This document shows, piece by piece, positions 16,715 through 25,370 of a stretch of DNA of 48,498 bases. A model generated the notes under the pieces. That model did no database searches and had not been told where the DNA came from. It saw nothing but the letters and a program-made list of their open reading frames with translations. Location: contig JAVCCF010000057.1 of NCBI GenBank assembly GCA_030765625.1, positions 1 to 48,498 on the forward strand, given 5' to 3'. The translations under genes and the position numbers were made by a program. Position 1 is the first letter of the stretch; the number at the start of each line of letters is the position of its first letter. The stretch is from Candidatus Tenebribacter burtonii. GTDB taxonomy: Bacteria; Cloacimonadota; Cloacimonadia; Cloacimonadales; TCS61.

Positions 16715-19108
16715 TTATTTTCCAATCACAACTGTTATCTTTTTTGAATATACTTTTTCACTTTCCCTGGCAGTAGCCTGCATCAACACAATATAAACTC
16801 CAATAGGTAATTTCTTCTCATCATCATTATAACCATCCCAGATTATATTTCCACTAGATGATTGCAAAACTTGATCCACCAATCTTCTTACCATTCTTCC
16901 TTTAAGATCGAAGATACGTAAAGTTACCGTACTTAAAATTTCAGGAAGAGCAAAATAAAATATTGTTCGCTCATCTCGATATGGTGAAAATGGATTTGGA
17001 GATGCGTTCAGTTTCATATTATTTGGAAGTATTTGTACAAAAATGCTATTTGTTTTTCCCGGAGTACACAAATTTGTAGAAGGTCCCCAATTCTGTGCAT
17101 CAGCATGAATTTTTGGATTTACTCTCTCTATCGAAACACCATCTAATTTATCATTCCAATCTGGTTGAAAGAAAAATTCTTCGATCAGATTTCCACATTC
17201 ATCCATTAATAATATCTGTTCTCCGTCGTTGGAAAGCCCGGACATTCCGGTAAAAATGGTAGTATCATAAAGATCATATTTCACTTTGAGGGAATCAGCA
17301 TTGTTACTTGTACCTGTAACCAAATAATAGTTTTCATCGCAATATGGAATTTCAAGAGTATCTTCATCAATTACGAGTATTATCTTGGTTAGATCAGAAA
17401 TATCCATGTTATTAGTTATTTCGAGCCATTCAGGTTTATCTCCGTCGGGGTCGTACATAATTTCATTAATTACAAATGGCAGGAATCCGTTATTATAAAA
17501 ATTGAAGTCAATATTGTTAGCGGAATTCATATCATCTTCAGAGATCACTTCATATAGAAAACTGAAATATCCGCCTTCTACAATATTAGTTGTAAATTCA
17601 TAGTATAATGAATCATTTATGTTTATCTCATCTGCAAAGATATTTTCTGAAGGATATTCACCATTAATTATCAAATCACACGAAATAACTGCATCCAATA
17701 TATTTTCCAAACCGATATTCCTTATAATAACCGAATGATCGATTGAATTTTCATTTATTTGCATTTCGGTAAATTCCAGACTTAAATCATATTGTATAGG
17801 AAGAACACTGTTCGGAAAAGTTGGAGTTCCCAAGCTGTCAGTGCAAATACTCCATTGAATATTTTCATCATCAAAAGGATTTACTCGTTCAATTGAGAAA
17901 CCTGCTGGACAGCTATTTCCGTTATAGGAAGTTGAATCGAATTTTGTTTCAAATTCATCAGTTAAAATTAATGTTTCTTCTGCATTATTCAGTGATGTCC
18001 ATTGTTGTGCAAAAATAACTTTTTCAGGATCAATTTCAGGGTAGGTTTGTAAAAGCAAAATAGTATCCTGACAAACAACAATAAAATCTAATGGTGGTAT
18101 ATTTCCGTAAAAGCTAATTGTACCACCAGATGCATCCATTATCCTAAAGTTATCCACACTATATCCACAATCTGTTCGATTGAATATCTCAACCCACTCC
18201 TGATTAGTGCTGAGCGGTTTAAACATGATTTCATTTAGAACAAAAGGTGAAACACCATTCAGTAGTGAAGTTTCGACATGATTATTCCATAACACATTAT
18301 CGTACAAATAGATAAGCTCTACTGCAATTTGATGATATCCAATTGATATTTCTCCAATTTGACATAAGAAATCAATTGTACTTTCTGCAGGTATATTTGG
18401 AAGTTCGTAAGTCCCATAAAGTGTGTCATTTAACATTACTTCGATACTGGAAGTGAGGTTATCCACATTTTCCGTGGATAAATTTGTGACCTCTGTTTGA
18501 AGCCAGTATTCATCTTCATTTTCATAAATTTCAAGATTACTGATTGCCAAGTCGATAGGGTAAAAATTTGATTCTCCTGGAGTAGGTTCTAAGCACTCAA
18601 AAAAATCTATCTCACAATTATTGGAATCTTCTCCATCGTGTTTTCTGGCTATAGTATTTCCGCTACTTACATCAATTGCAAAATATTCACTCGGATCAGA
18701 AATATCATCAGGAAGTTCATTGCTGTTTGGAGAATCATATAAAACAGTATCTGTGTATAATCCAAAAGGAGAACTTAGACGAATCCCGTCTGTTTCAGAA
18801 CCGCCATTTTGAAATGCAAGATCAGCAGAAAGATCAGTATTGGGAACAAACTCTTCACCGATAAGCATAAAACTATTTGGTTCAATTTCGATATTAGGAA
18901 AAGTAAAGATTGATTCAAATGAAAGTCCTGCTTTTTCAATTGTCCAATCCTGTAAGTTCACTGCCTGATTTGAATTATTATACAATTCGATCCATTCATA
19001 ACCTGTGTCGGCACCATCAGGATCATACAGTACTTCATTGATTACAACATCTTGAGCAAAAAGAGATACAGACAACATAAAATACAAAACAAACCATAAA
19101 ATTCTCAT
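16715..19108 (-). CDS. Large secreted protein with three lamin-tail domains and a FlgD/type IX-like C-terminal domain
   Basis: A 797-residue exported protein with an N-terminal signal peptide (about 1-18). Three lamin-tail domains are visible by their openings: 'VVINEVLYDPDGADTGYEWI' (about 21), 'FVLNEIMFKPLSTNQEWVEI' (about 291) and 'FVINEIMYDPDGDKPEWLEI' (about 549). Between them are beta-rich CARDB-like segments. The last 100 residues start 'LNASPNPFSP', run through 'VTLRIFDLKGRMVRRL' and 'IIWDGYNDD', and end in a Lys-rich tail: the FlgD Ig-like or type IX-type sorting module common in this bacterial group. Role is probably surface-exposed or secreted binding or structural. It is cysteine-containing, large and stands alone with its own GAGGAA ribosome site. 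Confidence 0.85.
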   Translation of the reverse strand: MRILWFVLYFMLSVSLFAQDVVINEVLYDPDGADTGYEWIELYNNSNQAVNLQDWTIEKAGLSFESIFTFPNIEIEPNSFMLIGEEFVPNTDLSADLAFQNGGSETDGIRLSSPFGLYTDTVLYDSPNSNELPDDISDPSEYFAIDVSSGNTIARKHDGEDSNNCEIDFFECLEPTPGESNFYPIDLAISNLEIYENEDEYWLQTEVTNLSTENVDNLTSSIEVMLNDTLYGTYELPNIPAESTIDFLCQIGEISIGYHQIAVELIYLYDNVLWNNHVETSLLNGVSPFVLNEIMFKPLSTNQEWVEIFNRTDCGYSVDNFRIMDASGGTISFYGNIPPLDFIVVCQDTILLLQTYPEIDPEKVIFAQQWTSLNNAEETLILTDEFETKFDSTSYNGNSCPAGFSIERVNPFDDENIQWSICTDSLGTPTFPNSVLPIQYDLSLEFTEMQINENSIDHSVIIRNIGLENILDAVISCDLIINGEYPSENIFADEININDSLYYEFTTNIVEGGYFSFLYEVISEDDMNSANNIDFNFYNNGFLPFVINEIMYDPDGDKPEWLEITNNMDISDLTKIILVIDEDTLEIPYCDENYYLVTGTSNNADSLKVKYDLYDTTIFTGMSGLSNDGEQILLMDECGNLIEEFFFQPDWNDKLDGVSIERVNPKIHADAQNWGPSTNLCTPGKTNSIFVQILPNNMKLNASPNPFSPYRDERTIFYFALPEILSTVTLRIFDLKGRMVRRLVDQVLQSSSGNIIWDGYNDDEKKLPIGVYIVLMQATARESEKVYSKKITVVIGK

Positions 19109-19348
19109 AATTTATTCCTCTGCGAAATAAGAGCGATAGCTTTTTGTAGTTTCTATTTCTCTCCAGAATGGAGATGTATTCCTTTGATCAGACAGAAATG
19201 ATTGAATATTTATTAAATACTTTTAATTATATTTCTAAATTATTATATTTAAATATTGTTTTTTCAATCATTACAAACCTGCTCGTTCAGAAATTAAATT
19301 TATTGATTTTTTATGTCTGGTTAAAAAAATGAATAATTAATTACCATG

Positions 19349-20866
19349 TCAATACTTAAATATATTTTCAATAATATCCGAAGGGATGATAGAAGCTGGT
19401 TTGCGGATTTCTGCAAGCTTTTCTGCGGTTTCTCCCATGAGGAATGAAGCCGATACTGCAGCATTTTTTAGTGAAAGTTGTTGCCCTGCAAATGAAGTAA
19501 TAATACCGGCAAGTACGTCACCGCTCCCACCTGTGGAGAGTCCGTCATTTCCGGTTGTATCAAAGATAAATCCGGTTTTGCCACAATAAATAGAAGTTGC
19601 ACTTTTAAGCAGAACATTACATTTATATTTAGCTACAAAATTCTGTAAGTATCGTAGAGGATCTAATAAAATATCTTCGGTTGTAACATCACAAAGTCGT
19701 GCAAACTCACCAATATGTGGAGTAAGAATTACTTGTTTGCCGGAAATATTTTCAAGAATATTTTTATTATCAGCAATGATGTTTAGCGCATCTGCATCCA
19801 AAATTAGGGGTTTGTTCCAGAAAACAGTTATCTGATCTAATAAATCATACATCTCTTTAGATATCCCAATTCCAGGACCAATTAATAGAACATCCATTGA
19901 ATTGAGTTTATTGAAGAATTCACTCAACCCCTCTGATTCCAATAAATTGGACTTTTCTCCCTTTCCAAAGGGGAGCTTAGGAATTATATATGTCATTATT
20001 TCCAGTAATTGATTCTCAAAAATTGTTTCCAGACCCTGTAAGTGAAAAAGTGTGATCATTCCTGCACCTGCACGAAGAGCCGCTTTTGATGCCAGAATAG
20101 CAGCACCGGTAAATCCTGGAGAACCGGCAATAATTCCGACCTTTCCATAATTTCCTTTGTGAGAAAATCTGCTTCGGTAAGGGAACACAACATTATCATA
20201 TGTTGCAAGTTTTCCTTTTAAAGGAAATTGTAAGAAAACGTCCCCGGGAATACCAATATCAATAACCAGAATTTCACTGCTTTTTTTTCTTCCTTCTCCC
20301 AATAATTGACCATACTTCATAGCAGCCATTGTGAGTGTAAAATAAGCTTTTATGGCATTTTTTGCCTGCCCTGTATTCGCATCAATCCCACTGGCAATAT
20401 CGATAGCTACAATAGTTTTTTCAGATTCATTTATTTTATTTATTACATTCGCTTGCCAGCCCTTTATTTTGCCCTTTAATCCGACTCCAAAGATAGCATC
20501 AATTATCAGATCGAAATCATTGAGGTCATCCGGTTCTTTTTCAATTTTATTTATTGAGATACCAAGTTCCTTGCATCTATTAAAATTGATAAGAGTTTCC
20601 GGACTCATTTTATCTGTGCTACCCATTAAGAATATTTTAGATAAGTGCTTCCAATTATGCAAATATCTGGCAACGACAAATCCATCTCCACCGTTATTTC
20701 CGCTTCCACAAAAAATTGCAATTTTACTTTCCGGTAATATTAGATCATTTATAAATTTGCTGCATTCTTTCCCAGCATTTTCCATAAGTTCTTGTCCGGG
20801 AATTCCAATATTTTCAATTGTATATTTATCAATTGCATACATCTCTTCACGGGAAAGTACAAACAT
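19349..20866 (-). CDS. nnr: Bifunctional NAD(P)H-hydrate epimerase / ADP-dependent dehydratase
   Basis: A 505-residue two-domain enzyme that repairs damaged NAD(P)HX. The N-terminal YjeF_N epimerase domain (about 1-215) shows 'FCGSGNNGGDGFVVARYL', 'DAIFGVGLKG' and 'AIDIASGIDANTG'. The C-terminal ribokinase-like dehydratase domain (about 225-505) shows 'VGIIAGSPGFTGAAILASKAA', 'DADALNI', 'LTPHIGEFARL' and the catalytic 'GNDGLSTGGSGDVLAGII'. Both domains look intact and length is normal. It stands slightly apart (about 100 bases) from the leftward operon upstream. AGAGGAA serves as ribosome site. Confidence 0.95.
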   Translation of the reverse strand: MFVLSREEMYAIDKYTIENIGIPGQELMENAGKECSKFINDLILPESKIAIFCGSGNNGGDGFVVARYLHNWKHLSKIFLMGSTDKMSPETLINFNRCKELGISINKIEKEPDDLNDFDLIIDAIFGVGLKGKIKGWQANVINKINESEKTIVAIDIASGIDANTGQAKNAIKAYFTLTMAAMKYGQLLGEGRKKSSEILVIDIGIPGDVFLQFPLKGKLATYDNVVFPYRSRFSHKGNYGKVGIIAGSPGFTGAAILASKAALRAGAGMITLFHLQGLETIFENQLLEIMTYIIPKLPFGKGEKSNLLESEGLSEFFNKLNSMDVLLIGPGIGISKEMYDLLDQITVFWNKPLILDADALNIIADNKNILENISGKQVILTPHIGEFARLCDVTTEDILLDPLRYLQNFVAKYKCNVLLKSATSIYCGKTGFIFDTTGNDGLSTGGSGDVLAGIITSFAGQQLSLKNAAVSASFLMGETAEKLAEIRKPASIIPSDIIENIFKY

Positions 20867-20968
20867 TTTTAATTCCTCTCTAATTTTAGCAAATTAATTA
20901 ATTGAACATAATAATCTAAATACTCGATATCCAAAAAAAAGTTGTTTGCTACTATAAGTAAATTTATA

Positions 20969-22204
20969 TTATACTTTCGGCAGCACGATCTCAAATGTTG
21001 TCCCAACTTCTACATCACTTTCTAAAACTCTTATTTTTCCATTATGATATTCTTCTACGATACGTCGTGCTAAACTTAGTCCTAAGCCCCAACCACGTTC
21101 TTTATTAGTAACTCCGGGACGGAATATTTTCTTAAACATTTTCTTCGGCATTCCATTTCCTTCATCTGCAATATGAATATACATTTTATTTTTATGTGAA
21201 AAAGCTTTCACACCAATAATTCCACCTTTTTTTTTCATCGAATCAATACAATTTTTAAACATATTTTCTAAAGTCCATTTTATCAGATCGGGATCTAAGT
21301 TTATCTTTTTATCTTTAATTTCACTTTCAAATTTAATTTCAATTTTGTTGGAAATCACAGGTAATCTTTGTTCAAAATATTCTATAGTTTCCTCAATGAT
21401 ATTATGCAGACTGCAGGATTGAAACTTCAATACAGAACCCACCTTACCAAAACGTGAAGCAATCTTACTTAGTCTTTCTACATCGCTATGCATAAAGTTC
21501 AGCATATCTTGAAGTTTTTTTCCGTTTTTGCAATTTACCATTTTAGGATATAACACATCTATCCAGCCGCCCAATGACGAAAGAGGTGTTCCAAATTGAT
21601 GCGCAGTTTCTTTTGCCAAGCCTACCCAGAGAATATCACGTTCTGTTTTTTTTATTGTATAAACTCCATACATTCCCAAAAAAATATAAAGAAATATAAA
21701 GCCCATACCTACATAAGGCATCATTTTTAGCTGAATCATCGTTTGAGAATCACCATAAAATACATAGCTGTAAATTTTATCATCGTCATCACTTATTTTA
21801 AGCGGGATCATCGAGTGTTTTGATTCCATTTTTTTTACCATGTTTATCAGTATGTTTTGTTGCCGTGTTTCCAATTGATTGAAATCATCTTTTGGAATAT
21901 CTATGTTTTCCCAGGAAAATGGTGATTTCAGGCTATCGGTAAGAATAATAGGATAATCAATTCCGGGTAAAATTTCTTCCATGAAATATTGGAACAAAAA
22001 TTGTTCCAGATTTACATCGGCTGGCATACCAACAAATTTTGAGTAAAGATCAGGTACGATCTGCACATCTTTTTTTACATTATTAATAACAACATTTGTA
22101 AAAATAATGAATAGAACAAGCAGAAGCACGCTTCCAGCAATAAAATATATTTTAAGAATAAGATTTCTTTTACTCGCTTTCTTTTGCAATTTCCCAGATT
22201 TCAT
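20969..22204 (-). CDS. Membrane sensor histidine kinase
   Basis: A 411-residue kinase. Two transmembrane helices (about 15-40 and 163-183) enclose a periplasmic sensing region of about 120 residues with no recognised domain. There is no HAMP domain: the second helix runs almost directly into the dimerisation helix with the phospho-accepting H202 in 'LAKETAHQFGTPLSSLGGW'. The ATPase domain has an N box ('ENMFKNCIDSMKKKGG'), G1 'ADEGNGMP' and G2 'GWGLGLSLARRIVEE'. The last transmembrane-proximal H-box 'HQFGTPLSS' form is typical of kinases in this bacterial group. Its start lies 35 bases inside mazG, with a GGAGC site in the mazG coding region. Its likely partner is the receiver protein at 23.9 kb. 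Confidence 0.93.
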   Translation of the reverse strand: MKSGKLQKKASKRNLILKIYFIAGSVLLLVLFIIFTNVVINNVKKDVQIVPDLYSKFVGMPADVNLEQFLFQYFMEEILPGIDYPIILTDSLKSPFSWENIDIPKDDFNQLETRQQNILINMVKKMESKHSMIPLKISDDDDKIYSYVFYGDSQTMIQLKMMPYVGMGFIFLYIFLGMYGVYTIKKTERDILWVGLAKETAHQFGTPLSSLGGWIDVLYPKMVNCKNGKKLQDMLNFMHSDVERLSKIASRFGKVGSVLKFQSCSLHNIIEETIEYFEQRLPVISNKIEIKFESEIKDKKINLDPDLIKWTLENMFKNCIDSMKKKGGIIGVKAFSHKNKMYIHIADEGNGMPKKMFKKIFRPGVTNKERGWGLGLSLARRIVEEYHNGKIRVLESDVEVGTTFEIVLPKV

Positions 22205-22943
22205 CTAATTGCTCCAAGCTTGCATCAAGCATTTTTTTGCCATTGTTAATAAAATGACTTTCTACCTTTTTAAAACGGTTCTCAAATTTTTTGATTGTTT
22301 TTCTTAATGCAGTTTCTGTATCAAATCCAGATTTCCTGGCAATATTAACTATTGAAAAAAGCATATCACCCAATTCATTCTGCATTTCTTCGATGTTTTT
22401 GTTTTCATAAGCTTCCTGAAATTCCTTAACTTCTTCTTCCAGTTTATCTACTGCAGGAGCCAAATTGGGCCAGTCAAAACCTACAGAAGCAGCTTTTTCC
22501 TGCATTCTTTGTGCTACGATAAGTGCCGGCATTTTTTGCGGGATTCCATCAATTACAGAAGTACGGGTTTGCTTTTTTTCTTCCAGTTTTATCCGCTCCC
22601 AATTCATCTTTACGCCTTCAGCATCAGTAGCATGACCATCTCCAAAAATATGCGGATGGCGCCGGATTAATTTATCATTAATTTGTGTAAGTACGTCTTC
22701 CATCTTGAATTTATTATCTTCTCTGGCAATTTGCACCTGCATCACGATGTGCAGCATGAGGTCACCTAACTCTTCGGATAGATGCTGGTAGTTTTTATTT
22801 TCTATTGCTTCAACAGATTCATAAAGCTCTTCTATAAAATTAGGAATTAAGGATTCGTGGGTCTGTTTTAAATCCCACGGGCAGCCATTTTCTTTATTAC
22901 GTAGTTTTTCAATAACATTTATAAGTTCATCAAATTCTTTCAT
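22170..22943 (-). CDS. mazG: Nucleoside triphosphate pyrophosphohydrolase MazG
   Basis: A 257-residue tandem-MazG protein that hydrolyses NTPs or dNTPs to monophosphates and pyrophosphate, cleaning the nucleotide pool and, in E. coli, lowering ppGpp. The N-terminal domain has 'ENGCPWDLKQTHESL' and the metal ligands EELYE...EELGD ('LSEELGDLMLHIV'). The C-terminal domain repeats the pattern with 'KLEEEVKEFQEAYENK' and 'NELGDMLFSIVNIARK'. Length matches E. coli MazG. The end overlaps the kinase gene by 35 bases and the gene follows the gluzincin by 20 bases, so it belongs to the same operon. Confidence 0.95.
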   Translation of the reverse strand: MKEFDELINVIEKLRNKENGCPWDLKQTHESLIPNFIEELYESVEAIENKNYQHLSEELGDLMLHIVMQVQIAREDNKFKMEDVLTQINDKLIRRHPHIFGDGHATDAEGVKMNWERIKLEEKKQTRTSVIDGIPQKMPALIVAQRMQEKAASVGFDWPNLAPAVDKLEEEVKEFQEAYENKNIEEMQNELGDMLFSIVNIARKSGFDTETALRKTIKKFENRFKKVESHFINNGKKMLDASLEQLDEIWEIAKESE

Positions 22944-22963
22944 TTTCCCTCAAATTCAGATTC

Positions 22964-23890
22964 TTATTCTTCACCATTTATTTCTTCAGGTACAATATCA
23001 ATATTGTCTCCCCAGCTTTCAACTGTTTTTTTATTCTTTATTTTTTTTCTTATCACACCCACTATCAAAATAAGTGGAAGCACGCCCCAAATTAATCCGG
23101 AAGAAGCCATTAATATCTCTGTTCTGAAATGAGTTCTGGAATAATCTTCAAATTGGTCTGAGAATGTTCTGGTTGTCATGAAGAAGCTATTTAAAAAGGC
23201 TCTTTCGAAGTTCCCTGTAGTTTCGGCTTTATCCCAGAGCAAATAGAATGATCCTCTTTTTTTTGAGTAGAGATATTTAACTGCTAACCCAGATTTTGCA
23301 TAAAATGATTCCCACTCGATCATATTTTCTGGATAGGTTTTTTTCATTTTTTCAAGTGGAAGAGAATTTCCTAAAATATAATTTTTTGCGAAATTTAATT
23401 CACGTTCAATTCCCATATTATTAGAAAAAAATACAGCCATACCCTCGTTGAACCAGAGCGGTGGATCTTTCCAAAAAGAACCAACAAAATGATGAATGTA
23501 TTCATGCAGTAATAGTTTATGGATATTAGAAATATTTTTAAGATACTTTGGATTTTTCAAAAAAATGGTTTTATTCCTTCTATTATAAAAACCTGAGCTA
23601 TGTTCCAAAATTGTTGAGTGTTTTTGTACCCAATCATCATAAACCCTATTATCTGGTGCTATGATCACATTTACAGGAATATCAAGATATGAACCTACAC
23701 TTTTTTGAAATGATTGAATATCTTTATCTAACTGGACAATAAATTGGAAAGCTGCAGTTGTATCCTTAGCTTCTGCAAACAAAATAATATCCTGAAACTG
23801 GATCTTTTCATAATTGATATTTACGGCTAATAATGAAGAGAGAAAACAAAACAAGATGAGAAAATTAAGTATGTATTTTAGCCTGAACGT
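22964..23890 (-). CDS. Membrane-bound gluzincin (peptidase MA-like), probable ACG start
   Basis: A zinc-peptidase-like protein with 'LLHEYIHHFV' (HExxH; H129, E130, H133 in the numbering used here) and the third ligand in 'WFNEGMAVFF' (E149), the gluzincin pattern of the peptidase MA family. One hydrophobic helix near the C-terminus (about 262-280) precedes a basic cytoplasmic tail. The first ATG/GTG/TTG in frame is TTG at 23854, which would cut a signal peptide in half. Twelve codons earlier an in-frame ACG at 23890 follows GGGAG by six bases and gives a complete signal sequence (FRLKYILNFLILFCFLSSLL). I therefore place the start there, giving 308 residues. It sits between the response regulator and mazG. 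Confidence 0.75.
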   Translation of the reverse strand, partial: TFRLKYILNFLILFCFLSSLLAVNINYEKIQFQDIILFAEAKDTTAAFQFIVQLDKDIQSFQKSVGSYLDIPVNVIIAPDNRVYDDWVQKHSTILEHSSGFYNRRNKTIFLKNPKYLKNISNIHKLLLHEYIHHFVGSFWKDPPLWFNEGMAVFFSNNMGIERELNFAKNYILGNSLPLEKMKKTYPENMIEWESFYAKSGLAVKYLYSKKRGSFYLLWDKAETTGNFERAFLNSFFMTTRTFSDQFEDYSRTHFRTEILMASSGLIWGVLPLILIVGVIRKKIKNKKTVESWGDNIDIVPEEINGEE

Positions 23891-23891
23891 G

Positions 23892-24269
23892 TTATTCTCC
23901 CAGAATACGTTTTTTTATTTTATCTGTGAGTTTTTTTATGTCAAACGGTTTAAAGATTACATCTTGTAATCCGGCTTGTTTAGATTTCACGACAACATGA
24001 TCAGGATCATATCCAAAGCCAGTCATCATAATTATCGGCAAATGCTCATTATATTCTTTAGCACGGGAATAGAGTTCATAGCCGTCCATATCCGGCATGG
24101 CAATATCTGTAAGTAAAAGATCGATACCTCCAGTCATAATTCTATTTAATGCTGAATATACTTCATTTTCGCAGATAACTTCCAATTCGGAACAACATTC
24201 TTCCAGTTCAATTTTAAGGTAATCTGTTATCGCAACATCATCATCTACGATTAAAATTCTATGACCCAT
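23892..24269 (-). CDS. Single-domain response regulator
   Basis: A 125-residue CheY-like receiver with no output domain. The acidic pocket is 'LIVDDDVA', the phosphorylation site is D55 in 'LLLTDIAMPDMDGYEL', the conserved Thr lies in 'IIMMTGFG' and the Lys in 'VIFKPFD'. The ATG at 24269 has AGAGG eight bases before it; a TTG two codons upstream is a weaker alternative. Without an output domain it must act by protein contact or as a phosphate relay. The histidine kinase two genes downstream in the same direction is the natural partner. The stop codon overlaps the region containing the ribosome site of the gluzincin gene. Confidence 0.92.
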   Translation of the reverse strand: MGHRILIVDDDVAITDYLKIELEECCSELEVICENEVYSALNRIMTGGIDLLLTDIAMPDMDGYELYSRAKEYNEHLPIIMMTGFGYDPDHVVVKSKQAGLQDVIFKPFDIKKLTDKIKKRILGE

Positions 24270-24296
24270 TGCCAAACCTCTGCTTAATTATTCATA

Positions 24297-25283
24297 TCAG
24301 GTAAGATCCGATCTAATCTTAAGCTGTGACTTTTTATAGAATTCATTTATTTTATCAAGAATTATTTTATCATTTTTGTTTTTGAGATATTTATAAACTA
24401 TCCAGCGTTCTACAAGTTGATCTTTATTGAAAGCCAGTACCTCGTTATCCCTGAATTCTACAGTAATAAGCGGGGATTTGTCTTTTTTCCCATTCTCGAT
24501 AATTTCGTTCAATCTTCCGTCTTTAATTATTAAAGTTCTTCCACTTTCATTAAAGTCCAAATTTAAATTTTTGGTAATCTTCAAGAATTTCAGGTATTCA
24601 AAATATCTCTCAATTAAATTAATTTTATTATTTAGTGTTTCAGCTTTTTCAAATTGAAGATCATCAAACAACTTTTTATATTCTTCTTGTTTGGAAGATA
24701 AGAAATCTATGGGTGGAATTATGTATGGAAGAATGGCCTTAGAGTAAGTTTCATATTTTTCTTTTATGCACCAGCCAGGGCATTTATCATTTTTGTATCT
24801 CTCGCAGGGATATGGTTTTTCATCCGGACAAATCGGAAATTGAAACAATTCTGACATGGCATCCAGCAAATCAAATAAAAAAAATCTATCTCTGAAAGGT
24901 CCAATATAAAACCTGTTTTCTTGCGTATCTTCAACAACTTTGATGTATGGCGGCTCATCAAAATCAATTCCAAGATAAACATATCCTTCATAAGATTTTA
25001 TTATAGAATTAAATTCCGGATAACTTTTATTTTCCAATTTTTTTTGATGAATAAATGCTGCAAATATTGATGTGTGCTTCTTAAAACCAATTCTAACTGT
25101 TTGAGAAACAAGCTGAAAAATATTTTTATCATCTTTGGCAACTTTAAAAAATCGTCTGATGCTTTTATCAAGATTTGACGTTTTATTAACATATAAAATT
25201 TTACTTTCATTCAATAAGGTAAAAATACCAGCTCCAGATGGGATTTTTTGTTTATCAATTTCTGTTTTATTAAATTTAATCAT
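24297..25283 (-). CDS. UvrC-like protein with degenerate GIY-YIG domain and cysteine cluster
   Basis: A 328-residue protein resembling the N-terminal half of UvrC. Residues 15-95 align with the GIY-YIG nuclease, but GIY reads GIF (19-21), YVG reads YVN (31-33), and the expected catalytic Arg and Glu are not evident. Then comes the UvrC-type stretch 'RFYIGPFRDRFFLFDLLDAM' and a cysteine cluster C152-x7-C160-x7-C168-x3-C172 ('CERYKNDKCPGWC'), close to the iron-sulfur ligands of UvrC. A UVR-like helix pair follows (about 200-232, 'KLFDDLQFEKAETLNNKI'). The RNase H-like second nuclease half is absent. It is first in the operon with the receiver, gluzincin, mazG and kinase. No nuclease activity is expected; a binding or adaptor role is my inference. 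Confidence 0.7.
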   Translation of the reverse strand: MIKFNKTEIDKQKIPSGAGIFTLLNESKILYVNKTSNLDKSIRRFFKVAKDDKNIFQLVSQTVRIGFKKHTSIFAAFIHQKKLENKSYPEFNSIIKSYEGYVYLGIDFDEPPYIKVVEDTQENRFYIGPFRDRFFLFDLLDAMSELFQFPICPDEKPYPCERYKNDKCPGWCIKEKYETYSKAILPYIIPPIDFLSSKQEEYKKLFDDLQFEKAETLNNKINLIERYFEYLKFLKITKNLNLDFNESGRTLIIKDGRLNEIIENGKKDKSPLITVEFRDNEVLAFNKDQLVERWIVYKYLKNKNDKIILDKINEFYKKSQLKIRSDLT

Positions 25284-25370
25284 GAGGTTTAATGTTTGAA
25301 GCTGCTTTTGAGCGTCAATAGAAAAAATGATTTGTGATTATAGTTTCGAATTATAAATATTTTGATATAT

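Noticed and set aside
18150-18481. Several TTATCCACA-like DnaA-box sequences (18150-18158, 18162-18169 partial, 18459-18467, and inverted at 18473-18481), with rpmH-rnpA about 8 kb away, suggesting an origin.
   Set aside because: They lie inside the lamin-tail protein gene and mostly encode recurring Val-Asp-Asn residues. There is no dnaA, dnaN or AT-rich unwinding region beside them.
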